64,000 nt of DNA from Pleodorina starrii (lineage: Eukaryota; Chlorophyta; Chlorophyceae; Chlamydomonadales; Volvocaceae). The position numbers and the translations under genes are program-made. Position 1 is the first letter of the stretch. The number at the start of each line of letters is the position of its first letter. This document shows, in pieces, positions 11,219-21,254 of the stretch. The notes under the pieces were generated by a model, which saw only the letters and a program-made list of their open reading frames with translations, did no database searches and was not told the origin of the DNA. The stretch lies in the NCBI GenBank assembly GCA_030267565.1, contig BRXU01000013.1, positions 2,024,001-2,088,000 of the forward strand, read 5' to 3'.

Positions 11219-14200
11219 CCCTCTGCCTTCAGCTTTCTGTCTTAACACTCTCACCCTCTGCCCCCCCCACCTCCCTGTACAACCCCCCCTGTAGCTCTGC
11301 GTGTTCCCCTTCCAGCTTCAGAACGAGACCTACAGCGACTGCGTCGTCCTGGACGGCATCGAGCTGTGCCCCGCAATCGACCCGGACGCCGACCCAGAGG
11401 GCACCGTGGCCATCCTCCTGGAGTGCGCCCCCGCTGTGGCGCGGCCGCCGGAAAACACGGCCTGTCGGCTGCGGCCGCACGGCGCACTCGGCGGCATGGA
11501 TGAGCTGTACGACTACGGCGGCGGCGGCGGCGGCGAGGCTGCGGCGGCGACGACGACGGCGGAGGGGACGCCGGCCAAGGAGTTTGCGCAGTGCATCCGC
11601 ATGATGGTGGGTATAACGTGGGTATGGGTGTGGGTGGGTGTGATGTGTTGCAGCCTCCTGTGGGTATTTTGGGTGCTTAGGCTTGAAGGAATGATGTGCA
11701 GGCTTCGTGAGCAGCAGGCGGGTTGGAACTTGTAAGTGCGGTGGCGCGGTGGCGGCGGTGGTGGCGGCTAACATTGCAGCCAGCCAGCCAGCTAGCCAGC
11801 CATGGCTACCCTAGCAGCTGTTGTGAAGTATCGGTAGAAGAAAGAAAATCAGTTAATCCTTCTCAGTTAATCCTTTTCAGTGCATATCTCCCAACAGCCC
11901 TTTTCCTTCGCAACTAACGCCATGTCGTACGCGCTGCCGTACACCTTGTCGTACGCAGGGTGTGGACGCGTGCCAGACCCAGGAGGGGCTGTGGCTGCTC
12001 TGCCCCCCGCCGCGCCGACTCACCTACAGCGGAGATCCCTGCCAGGTGAGTACGACACAATACGACAACATAGCGCGTGCCGTGCCGTACCATACTTTCT
12101 ACAACGCTAGTCCACCTGGGCAGATAGACTGCTCCAAGCCTGCCGCTATTCTGTACACGCACACGGCAACCAGAACTCTTGGCTTAAACAAAAGGTCACT
12201 TCCGCGCCGTTCGCCGGCGCCTGCCTCTGCCCCCGCAGGTGCCGTACAAGCTCGGCTCAATCCTCCGCACCGACTGCACCGTGCCGGCCGCCGCTGTAAA
12301 CAGCAGTGGCAGCGGCGGTTTCAGCGGCTTCAGTGGCGGGCGGGAGGTCTGTCCGGTGGCTGACGGCACGCTGAGCCCCTGTCTGCCCGCGGCGTCATCA
12401 CCCATCAGCCTGCAGCCCAGGTGCGACCCCTGGGCCTGTCGGTCCGGCCCGGTCCGGTCCGGTGGGAGCGACCCGTGGGTCGGTTGGCCCGGTCCGGTGG
12501 GAGCGACCCGTGGGTCGGTCGGCCCGGTCCGGTGGGAGCGACCCCTGGGTCGGTCGGTCCGGTCCGGTGGGAGCGACCCGTGGGTCGGTCGGCCCGGTCC
12601 GGTGGGAGCGACCCGTGGGTCGGTCGGCCCGGTCCGGTGAGAGCGACCCGTGGGTCGGTCGGCCCGGTCCGGTCGGAGCGACCTGTGGGTCGGTTGATCG
12701 GTCCGGTCCGGTCCGGTCGGAGCGACCTTTGGGTCGGTCGGTCGGTCCGGTCCGGTCCGGTCGGAGCGACCTGTGGGTCGGTCAGTCCGGTCCGGTGGGA
12801 GTGACCCATGGGTCGGTCGGCCCTGTCCGGTCCGGTCGGAGCGACCCGTGGGTCGGTCGGTCCGGTCCGGTCCGGTCGGAGCGACCTGTGGATCAGTCGG
12901 TCCGGTCTGGTCCGGTGGGAGCGACCCGTGGGTCAGTTGGCCCTTTCCGGTGGGAGTGACACGTGGGTTGGTCGGCCCGGTCCGGTGGGAGCGACCCGTG
13001 GGTTGGTCGGCTTGACCCGATCCTGTGGGAGCGACCCGTGGGTCGGTCGGCCCGGTCCGGTCCGGTCGGAGCGACCTATGGGTCGGTCGGCCCGCTCCAA
13101 TGGGAGCGACCCATGGGTCGGTCGCCCCGGCCCGATCCGGTGGGAGCGACTCGTGGGTCGGTCGGTCTTGAACCGATCCGGTGGGAGCGACCCATGGGTC
13201 GGTCGGCCCGGCCCGGTCCGGTGGGAGCGACCTGTGGGTCGGTCGGTTCGGATGTAGTGAACCGTGGGTCAGTCGTCGTCCTCACCCCGCCCCGCCTCTG
13301 CCTTGCCCCCACTCCCGAAGGTATCCCATCCGCTACACACTCGACCGTCAGCGCTGCCTCCCCGCCGGCCCTGGGGCCCTGTCAGAGTGCGCCGACTACG
13401 GAGCTGTGGCGCGGCAGGAGGGCACCCCGGTGGCGGCGGATCTGGTGCCGGTCAACGACGATGAAGAACCAACCTACAGCTGCGAGGTGGGGCTTTGCGG
13501 GTTTGGTGAAGGTATCAGTTTCAGGGTTTTCGGGTGTTGGGGTTTTGAGATTGTGGATGTGGGACTCTGGGTCTGGGCTAGGGGCCCAAACCCGGTTTTT
13601 TTGTACTCTTGGGGGAAGACAACCTTCCCTAATGACCTCGCCAGCAAACGTCCTTGTAACGCCCCGCCCCCACGCCCCGTCCCCGCCCCACTCATCCCGG
13701 GCCGTTTTCTTTTTTCTCCCTCCCCTCACCTCCCCTATCCCGCCAGGTGTCTAGCGGTGAGGTGCTCGAGTGCGCCCCCGTGCAGCGCTTCACGACGGGG
13801 GCCCAGGGGGAGGAGCCGGCCGCCTGCGCGCTGCCGTACTGGTACCGCGGCCGCAACCGGACGGACTGCGTGTGGCTGGAGGGGGTGGAGGCGTGCAAGG
13901 TGAGTGAGGAGGGGCTGGGTGCCTGGGTGGGTGGGCGGGCGGGTGGGTCGATGTGCCTTTCGCCGCATGTCGCCTGCCGCCCCGCATGTCCGGCCTCACT
14001 CTGGACACCTCCCCCCGGTCCCCCCTCTTCCCTTCCCTCAGGTGGCCGACGGCAGCTGGGCGGAGTGCAGCCCCATCTTCATCACCGCCTTCCCCACCCC
14101 GCCGCCCAATGTGACGGTCACTGCGCGCCACACAGTCAGCGGACAGCCCTGCGCACTGCCGTTCTTTTACCAGGGTGAGTCGAGTGGAGTTGAGGCGGGC

Positions 14201-17200
14201 TTGGGGCCCCGTGTATACCGACCTCGCTTGATCTGGTTCGATGTGAAATTATACAATCGGTTATGTTTCTCGATCTGTTTTTATTGTTTCGATCTGTTTC
14301 GATTTGTTTCAATCCATTCCGATCTATTCGACATATTTCGATTTATTTCATTCTGTTTCGATCTGTCCCGATACGATCTTGTATTCTTGACCGTTTTCGT
14401 CCGTCCGAATTAGCCCGATGTGGTCCTGATCCGATCTGATCCCTTCGATCCGATCCTGATTCTGATTTGATTCTGATCTGATTCTGATATTACCCTGATT
14501 TGATTCGAATCTGGCCCTTATCTAATTCACATCTGATCCTGATCTGATCTGAACATCTGATCTCTGGTCTTGCACGCATACAGGTTCGCTGCAGTGGGAC
14601 TGTGTAGCTTCCGGCCTGGACCCGGGCTACTGCCGGGGCTTCAACGGCACTTGGGAGCAATGCATGCCCAGGGTGCAGGGAGGCAAGCCAAGGTGCGCTG
14701 TGCTGTGCTGTGCGCATTGCCGCGCTGTGGTGCCGCTATGCCGCACTCTCTGATGCCTCGATTCTATCTGTGTGCTGTGTGCTGTGTGTGCGAGGGGGAT
14801 GGGGTGGGGCGGCGTTGTGGGAGAAGAATTGCACAAATGCGACAGCCAGCCATGGCGACCGCCTGCTTCTGCTGCAGCTGCCGGTTCGGGGTCGGGTTGT
14901 AGGGGCTGGGGCTGAGATGCTCCAGTGCGGCGACGAGAAGCCCCGGCTGGAAGAGCACCTGTGCTTACCTTGGTGCCCAAGAACCCTAACACCTAAAACC
15001 CAGCCGGTGAAGTGAGACGATACATCAGCCATGCGCCTCCCCCTGCTTCCCTCTTTCTCGGCCCCTCCCTCACCTCCCACCATACACACATACACACATA
15101 CACACGCAGGACCACCATCACCGGCCAGCTCTGCCAGTTCCCCTTCTTCCCACCGGAGGACACCCGGGACGACACCCCGCTGCTGTCCCCCGAACAAGAT
15201 GTGGATGCGGTCGACTCGCCGACGTCCGAAGATGTGGTCGGCTCGACGTCGAGTGCGCTGCCGCAGCCCGCGTACGACTGCGTGGGTCCGGCCCCCGGCC
15301 GCTGCCTCAACCCGCAGGGGCGCATGGAGCCGTGTGCGCCGCGGCCCCGGCAGACCACCACGGGGGAGCAGTGCTCGCTGCCCTTCACCTTCAGGAACAC
15401 GTGAGGGGGAAGAGGGGGGAAGGGGGGAGAGGGGGAGCAGGGGGAGAGGGGGAGGGGGGAGAGGGGGCTCATGAGGGGCTGGGCTATAAGTACGAACGTG
15501 GGCGCCCTCCCTGCCGCACCCCTGCTGGAGTAAGAGGGGAGTCTTTGTGGTGCTGTAGCGGCACACGGACAAGCAAAGTGAAGTGATGTGAAGTGAAGGG
15601 GCAGAAGGCAGGCCGTGGAGGCCTGAGGCCTGGGTTTCCGTCCGGCTGCATTTGTCATTCCTGCACAGGCATGCCCCACCTCCATCTCTGATATTATGAT
15701 TGATTGGTGCTGCGCCGATCTCGACTCGCACGACCGGTCTTCATCATCACCACCCCGCATCTCCGCATCCGCAGGACCTACTACGACTGCTTCACGCCAC
15801 CAGCCGACGTCGCCGCCGCCGCGCTCGCCAACGTCACAGCCGCCGTCGCCGGCGGCGCAGCCGCCAGCCCCGGCAACACCTCCGGCGCTGGCTCCTCCGG
15901 CAACGGTTCCCCCTTCGCCCCGGGCCCCGGCTCCGCCTCCCAATTAGAGTTCTGCTCCATCATGCCAGTCGCCTTTCTGGCTTCGGAGCTGCGGCCCTGC
16001 CTGCCGCTCGACCCGGAGATCCTGGCGGCGCAGGAGCAGGAGCAGGGGCAGCAGGGCAACGAGACGGTTTTGGGCGGTGCGGTGATACCGCCTGCCGGCG
16101 CCGCCGGTGCTCAGACGGACAGCCCCGACGAGCTGGGAGCAGTCGTTGGCGGCGGCGGCGGCGGTGGCCCGAGTGGGGCGGAGTACATTGCGCAGGGCAG
16201 CGGCGGCGACGGCGGTACGGCAGGGTACGGCAACCTGGACACCGCGCAGGTGGACCCGATGGCGGCGGCGGGCGGCGGCGGCGCCGGGGGTGCAGCGGCG
16301 GCGGCGGCGGAGAAGAAGCGGCGGGACCTGGCCTTGGGGCTGGGGCTGGGGGTGGGACTGCCGGGCCTTATTTTGCTGGTGGCAGGTACGGGGGATGGCA
16401 CGGGCTCGTGGGAATTCGCACTGCGCGACGAGATCCAAGTTGGATCTTGGATGTATACGGCATGCAGAAAATGTTTTGTTTCTCGAGGGAATGCAGAATG
16501 CGGTGCGATTGTCAAGTAAGGCAAGCAGGGAGAATTCTACATGGCACGCAGGCACGATGTTTTGCAGGTCTTCCCGCCCTTCCTCGACCCCTCCCTCCGA
16601 TGCCACCCTCCCCAACCAACCGCAACCAACTGCACCTGATTTCACCAGAACAACCAACCGCCAACCAACTGCAACTGACCCGCGACCATGTCCAAACTCC
16701 GTGCTCATCTCGGCATGCACAGGGGTGGCGGCGCTGCGCGGGCGTCTGGCCAAGCGGCACATACGACAGGTGATTAGGCGGTGTGCCGCGGCGTCTGTTT
16801 GTTTGTGTGTTTGTTTGTTTGCATGTTTTGAACGCGAAAGACATGTCCGCCTCCAATGGATTACGTTCATTCCCAAAGGGGACAAAGGGGGTCGATGGCG
16901 CGCACCACACCTGACGACGACGCTCTTGGCCGAAGCCCAAAGTCGGCGCCTGACGGCATTTCCATGGGCCATGGGGGATGACTGCACCGCAGGTGATGCG
17001 GGAGATGCGAATGGACGCGCCTGCGTCGCCGCCGCCCATGGCGGCGCCGCCGGCGTCGCTGGGTGTGCCGCTCACGCGCGCCGGGCCGGCGTCCGCGTCC
17101 GCAACGGGTGGCGGCGGCTCCGGAACCGGAACCGCGTCGGCGGGGTCCAGCGGCAGCGGCAGCGGGTACGGCGGCGGTACGGCATTCGGTGTGCGGCTGC

Positions 17201-18428
17201 CGGGCTTCGCAGGTCCTACGGCCAAGGTGCGATCTTTTCCGTTGTTACCATTTCAACAATGCACCACCGTTTGAATAATAGTCGTCAAAACTGTAATGAT
17301 GCCGGTCATAACATACGGTAACTAAGATAACATTAGGGCGGTATAATAAAAGCCATATCGGTCAAGTATTATCGTTATCGTTAAAATATCACCGTATTTT
17401 TGTAAACGTGGGATAAAAGAGTGGAAGGCGGCGTTGAGGATACGGCTGTTGTGGAGGCGGTGGGTCGTGAAGAGGTGTCCGGGCTCCGGGGTCTCACTTC
17501 CATTCTAGTGTAGTCTCGCCGGAAGTGGCCCGCTCGCTGCGATTGCCATGGCGGGATGGATGGATGGCGGCGGGATGGATGGTGGTTTGTGGCCGCAGAC
17601 CGCTCCTGACTCGGACTGAGGGCTGGGCCCCCGAGGCCTCACCGAACCCACCGATCGGCGTGCCCTGCTCAACCTTCGTCGTGGGGGCAGGCCCTTGAAT
17701 CAGGATGGGATGTTGTGAATGAATAAAAGAATTGATAATAAACTATATCCGACCTGCCTGGATCGAACAGGCGACCTAAGGATGCCAGTGTACATTTACA
17801 GTCCTTCGCTCTTCCAGCTGAGCTAAGGTCGGATTGCTGATGCAGAGCATTAAGTTTCCGCCCATTTCTAATTTGGATTTTGTTCCAATTCCTCTCCTTC
17901 CCTGTACGGCTGTACGACCTTCCTGTCGTCAAGGCCGTACTACCACCTCAGGGCGGTGCTGCAGTCGAGCTGGAAATGTCCCAGGGCACGGGCCGCGGCC
18001 TCAAGACCGGTGGCGGTGGCGGCGGCGGTTCGGCGGCGGTGCCGCCGTCGCCGCTGTACCCCAAGCCCGACGGAACCGCTGAGCAACCGCTGCTGCCCCT
18101 GTCGAGCGTCAGCTCCCACTCCGCACTCCAAACCGCACCCTCCTTCGGTGCCGGCGCCAACGACGGTGGCGCGGCGCCGCCGTCGCAGCTGCCCACCGGC
18201 GGCAGCTTCGGCAGCGCCGCCGCCGGCGCCACTGGCGGCAGCGCAGTGCTCCGGCCGCCGCGGCCCGCGCCGCCGCCGCCGTTCCCCCGCAACGGCGGCT
18301 CCAATGCTTTCGCGTCGGCACAGCTGTCACCCGCCAACTCGTTCACCGGCGGCAGCGGCACTGGCGCCTCTGCCGCCACCGGCGGCGGCGGCACTGGCAA
18401 TGGCGCCATGCGCAGCGGCGGGCAATGA
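2235..18428 (+). CDS. Large LamG/FN2-like modular transmembrane protein (27 exons, about 2356 aa)
   Basis: Predicted extracellular-matrix or adhesion-type membrane protein; function not known. Exons: 2235-2579, 2964-4113, 4402-4620, 4931-5163, 5611-5756, 6136-6266, 6464-6663, 6947-7309, 7584-8099, 8361-8514, 8712-8778, 9408-9510, 9908-10109, 10327-10448, 10580-10897, 11295-11606, 11959-12045, 12239-12420, 13321-13486, 13747-13899, 14042-14174, 14584-14692, 15110-15400, 15775-16385, 16723-16769, 16993-17226, 17952-18428. All phases agree (7071 nt). Domains: hydrophobic leader about residues 62-92 ([16 protein letters not shown]); Ser/Gly/Pro stalk 116-480; LamG-like unit 1 about 499-808 ([15 protein letters not shown]); unit 2 about 960-1276 ([14 protein letters not shown]); four-Cys FN2/kringle-like modules about 1285-1960 ([16 protein letters not shown]); membrane span about 2083-2103 after KKRR; Gly/Pro/Ser tail. 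The start ATG and the junction to the last exon are the least certain parts. Confidence 0.72.
4402..6663 (+). other. LamG/concanavalin-like unit 1 of the large membrane protein
   Basis: Five exons (4402-4620, 4931-5163, 5611-5756, 6136-6266, 6464-6663) encode a beta-sandwich LamG-like unit. Landmarks are [60 protein letters not shown] and [11 protein letters not shown]. The W-H-M-(L/I)-T and Y-V-D-G pair is typical of the laminin-G/concanavalin superfamily. It is preceded by a Cys-rich linker ([20 protein letters not shown]). The ligand cannot be told from the sequence. Confidence 0.65.
5184..5308. repeat. 22-bp tandem repeat, about 5.7 copies
   Basis: Unit close to GGGCGCCACGGGATGAGAGA plus GT, with A-to-C and AT-to-GC drift in the later copies. 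It lies in the intron 5164-5610 of the LamG/FN2-like gene. The same intron also holds a CTGCTACTG-type triplet-rich tract at about 5460-5600. Confidence 0.9.
7584..10109 (+). other. LamG/concanavalin-like unit 2 of the large membrane protein
   Basis: Exons 7584-8099, 8361-8514, 8712-8778, 9408-9510 and 9908-10109 encode a second unit parallel to unit 1: [71 protein letters not shown]. It follows a similar Cys linker ([20 protein letters not shown]). A phase-0 intron after N-Q, just before the VHLY/VAMY strand, is at the same place in both units, which supports duplication of the whole linker-plus-LamG block. Confidence 0.65.
8779..9193. repeat. GGGGGA hexamer array starting at a 5' splice site
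   Basis: Almost pure purine tract. About 280 bp (8912-9192) is near-perfect (GGGGGA)n, preceded by GGGA/GGA-variant units. It begins in the GTGAGG donor that follows the exon ending at 8778 and fills most of the intron 8779-9407. The pre-mRNA of the plus-strand gene carries the G-rich strand. Confidence 0.95.
11077..11219. repeat. Telomere-like CCCTAAAA fragments and CT/CG dinucleotide tracts in an intron
   Basis: The intron 10898-11294 contains degenerate CCCTAAAA/CCCTAAACCC units at 11077-11115 and a CT run passing into a CG run at about 11190-11219. CCCTAAAA is the complement of the TTTTAGGG telomere unit known from Chlamydomonas. Here it is too short and degenerate to be a real interstitial telomere. 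Confidence 0.6.
12447..13262. repeat. About 35-bp minisatellite (roughly 23 copies) in an intron
   Basis: It fills most of the 900-bp intron 12421-13320 of the LamG/FN2-like gene. The unit consists of CGGTCCGGTGGGAGC followed by GACCCGTGGGTCGGTCGGCC, with variable GGTCC pentamer insertions. The core GACCC(A/G)(C/T)GGGTC is a perfect palindrome. Copies differ by single substitutions, so the array is not recent or fully homogenised. Confidence 0.93.
14175..14583. repeat. Intron with degenerate GATCTG/CTGAT short repeats
   Basis: This intron of the LamG/FN2-like gene is AT-richer than its surroundings. It is made of drifting units such as TTTCGATCTG, then GATCTGATCC and GATTCTGATT, running to about 14560, just before the acceptor at 14583. 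Many copies contain CTGAT, which resembles a branch-point sequence. Confidence 0.7.
17748..17832 (-). tRNA. tRNA-Tyr (anticodon GUA) with a 12-nt intron
   Basis: On the minus strand the sequence folds as a full cloverleaf: acceptor CCGACCT/AGGTCGG with the C1-G72 pair typical of eukaryotic tRNA-Tyr, D arm GCTC-AGCTGGAA-GAGC, anticodon stem AAGGA/TCCTT, and T arm GCCTG-TTCGATC-CAGGC, with an A discriminator at 17748. The 19-nt anticodon loop holds CTGTAAA plus a 12-nt insertion one base 3' of the anticodon, the standard nuclear tRNA intron position. A- and B-box sequences (TAGCTCAGCTGG and GTTCGATCC) are present. The gene is antisense within the last intron (17227-17951) of the LamG/FN2-like gene. 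Confidence 0.96.
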
Positions 18429-21086
18429 ATCCGGAAACACTGGCGGAAACGGTGAGGGAAGGGAAGGAGGGCTCGCGGCGCTGCTTTTCAATGCCACCGT
18501 TTCCGCCACCGCCGCCGCCACAGCCTCAGCGGCGCCATCACCTGAGGCGCACCCGCCTGTCTGATAGGCGGAAGAGTCATGATGACAGCCTCTCTGCGGG
18601 GCTGGGTCGAAGGCAGAACAAGCCATCCTCCACGCAGGCCGCACCGCAATGTATGGCCGCAGAGGGGGAACTAGAACGGGGGGCTGAGCCTTTCTTTTAA
18701 GCGTGAGTCGGTCATGGGAGGGGACAATGGCATGGGGTTTATGTGTTGCCTAGCACTATGATGGCGTTGGGGCACTGAAGGGTCGGACAGTTGCCGGTCG
18801 GGTTTTGGAGCTGCGGCGGCACATGACCCATGGGTCAGCGGGACTAGCAGATGTGAGCGGCTCTTCGGGCAGGTCGATGGATTCTGATGATGATCCAGTT
18901 CCCTCGGCTTAAGGTTCGGATGAGGGGATACTTGTGGCAGGCGTAGGCGGGTCTGCAGGCGAAGAGGGCTGGTTTGAAGCAACGGCGGACGGCCTTTGCT
19001 TATGGGTAGCGCAGTGGTCGCGTGCGTGCTCATCTCGATATGATGTGCGGGTTGCAGCCACGGGGGCAGACACGTGCGGCCTCCTGGGGGTGTTTGGAGC
19101 CAGAGCATGGATTGTTCTGTTCCTTCTACGCACAGACACGCATTCGCCGGGAGCTGACGCTGCAACCCCTGACCAGTTGCTGATTAATTGGCGTTTGTAA
19201 GACGCGGTGGGAGATTGTCGCGTTGGTGACGGTCAGCATTCGGGATGGAGGGCTGGAGGTGGAAGGCTGCAGGGTTTGCTGAACTGAGGGGCCAAGGAGA
19301 TTCAGCGATGACGTCCCTCCTCGGCCTCCTGCGTCCTTCCCTCGTTACGGCGTAGAAAGGAGGAGGGGGCTGGTGTCTGGTGGGGGCGTCAAGCCCAGAT
19401 CTGCATCCACTTTTTTCACTCAAGCGGCTGCCGCGGCTTACCTTTCGTGGCGCATCATCCGTCCAAACGAAAACGAATACGGCTCGTGGCGGTGCATCTT
19501 TTGGGTTTTGCCGTCATGTGTGTTGCCGAACGTCTAAGAGGACGATTACGGTTGCAAAGAACTAAATTGCTTTTGCTTCCAGGCTCAACACTGGAATGTT
19601 GCGTGTGTAGCGCCGTTGCGAGCGTGACCGAGCCCGGCCCCGGCAACCGGATCCTGTTGTTGCGTACACCTAGGGCGGCAAGGAGGGCATGGAGACGGGG
19701 CCTGTTGGGCCCGCGGCGGCTTGTACTGGAGACGGCGAGGCCAGGCAAGCAGGGAAAGCGACCCCACAACCCGGCTTATCAATCCCCATGCCTCTTGAGA
19801 TGCTGCTCGTGCCTTCGACTGTGGGTCCATCGGTTACGCGATTCTGGCGGGTCAAGTCGATGGAATAGTCAGGGCAAACAATTGGTGTGGGGGATGCAGC
19901 GGAATCGCGCGGCGCGCATTGCCTGCCTGCATATAGCAACACAAAGCGGTTGCGCGGCCTTCTGTTGCGAAAGCACACACTCTTGCCACAGCCAAAGGCA
20001 TTACCTAGTGGGTGCAGATCAGGAAACGGTGCCGGGGTTCGGCCCGTGGATTACGCTTGTTCCGATCCGGAGGACACGCAACATCCCATGCTAACCGCCT
20101 GCTCTCAGAAAAAACGCGAAATGCAATGAAGCAGCCCAACCAAGCAGGGTAGGGCTAACATGATAAATTATTTATTGTGACCTCACTACAGGTAACGTGG
20201 TAGTGCACGGATGCGCAAGAAAAATGAATGTCGTGATTGTCTACAGGTAAGAAGGTGCCTGCAGAACGTGTTAGACAGAAGCTAATCGAAGAGTCCTCGG
20301 AGTAACCAGCCGTTACAGATAACGGTTGGCGGGGTTGATGGGCACAGGTATCGCGCACTCGCCCCCATCCTGAGCAGTGTGTCACACCCCGTGTGTCCCA
20401 GATTTGTTTTGTGGGTTTGTTTGCAGAGACGAGACGCATCCGGTTCATTTCATACCGCACAAATGGAGTGATGGTTGCAGGCGTTACACTACCAAAGTTA
20501 CCTTCAATCCACTCTGGCAATATAAGACGCAGATTGTTGCGATAACTTGTTAGGTAGTGACGCGTGCGGGCGGAAACACGTTAGGGTTTGACCAGGTCAC
20601 AACAGACATGTCCACTTTAACGTGCAAGCTGACTTGTTCGTTTTGATGGCCTGCTGCGCTGAGCCTGCAATAGTAAGGGAAACGGTGTCGCATGTTTATT
20701 TCGAAGCTTACGCAATGATCCCGCGAAAGCGTAATATGCGGCGTCAACCACCACCGAGGTCACACGGCCGATCACACGCGCTCTGAGAAAGAAAAGTCGC
20801 GAACTTCTGAGTAAATTAATCAACTTACGCTAAATGCATCAAAACTGCCCGACCTTCCCCCGGCATTCAGAGTCAGAGCTGCGCAAGCAAAACGACCCGT
20901 CCACGTCAGAATGCGGTACCCGGAGCTGTGTCGGGTCATTTAAGTATAACTATCATATATTAAATCAAAGTACCGTTGAAACGCGTAATCGGTGCTCTGT
21001 GTAATCGGCAGCATTAAGCTCGTACAAGTGGCGTGGCAAACGGCTTCCATTACCGTTGACCTGATACCCCTCGTCAGCCTGAACTG
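18429..21086. other. 3' UTR and intergenic region before PEPCK
   Basis: Up to about 19215 this is probably the 3' UTR of the upstream gene. It includes a single palindrome GACCCATGGGTC at 18825-18836. From 19.3 to 21.0 kb the GC content falls and I see no convincing coding exons, RNA genes or mobile-element ends. Open frames in this part (for example 19447-20094) have no domain, splice context or plausible composition. Confidence 0.5.
19196..19200 (+). terminator. TGTAA poly(A) signal, probable 3' end of the LamG/FN2-like gene
   Basis: A TGTAA pentamer, the usual volvocine poly(A) signal, is found about 770 nt after the TGA at 18426-18428. The assignment rests on position only. Confidence 0.45.
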
Positions 21087-21094
21087 TATATAAG
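21087..21094 (+). promoter_or_regulatory. TATA box of the PEPCK gene
   Basis: TATATAAG stands alone in moderately GC-rich sequence. A start site about 25-30 nt downstream would give a leader whose first ATG is at 21255, the start used in the PEPCK model. The ATGs at 21102 and 21114 would then lie upstream of the transcript. Confidence 0.55.
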
Positions 21095-21254
21095 GAGCGC
21101 GATGTTTCACAGCATGTTGCCGCTTACAAACCACTCCCTTTCACATTGGAAGCATACGTCTCCCTCCTTGCTTCCGGCTAGTCGCTCGATCTGCCAACCC
21201 CGGACTCGACAGGGAACCTCGCTCGCCAAGCCGGAGACACATCGCGCGGCCGCA

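Larger units (their letters stand above)
10327..16000 (+). other. Array of about nine four-Cys FN2/kringle-like modules
   Basis: From exon 10327-10448 to the first part of exon 15775-16385 the protein repeats a pattern near C-x-x-P-[FYL] - 8 to 15 residues - [DGR]-C - 6 to 10 - C - 5 to 10 - C. Examples: [10 protein letters not shown] then [28 protein letters not shown] then [28 protein letters not shown] then [12 protein letters not shown] then [13 protein letters not shown] then YDC. Fibronectin type II domains also have four Cys with an early C-x-x-P-F core, so this is named FN2-like by analogy. One copy (exon 13321-13486) seems to lack the first Cys. Confidence 0.55.

Noticed and set aside
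12447..13262. CRISPR-like array
   Set aside because: The units are contiguous tandem repeats without unique spacers, in an intron of a eukaryotic gene.
19447..20094. 215-codon plus-strand frame
   Set aside because: No domain, amino-acid composition like translated non-coding DNA, competing frames on the other strand, and no splice context.
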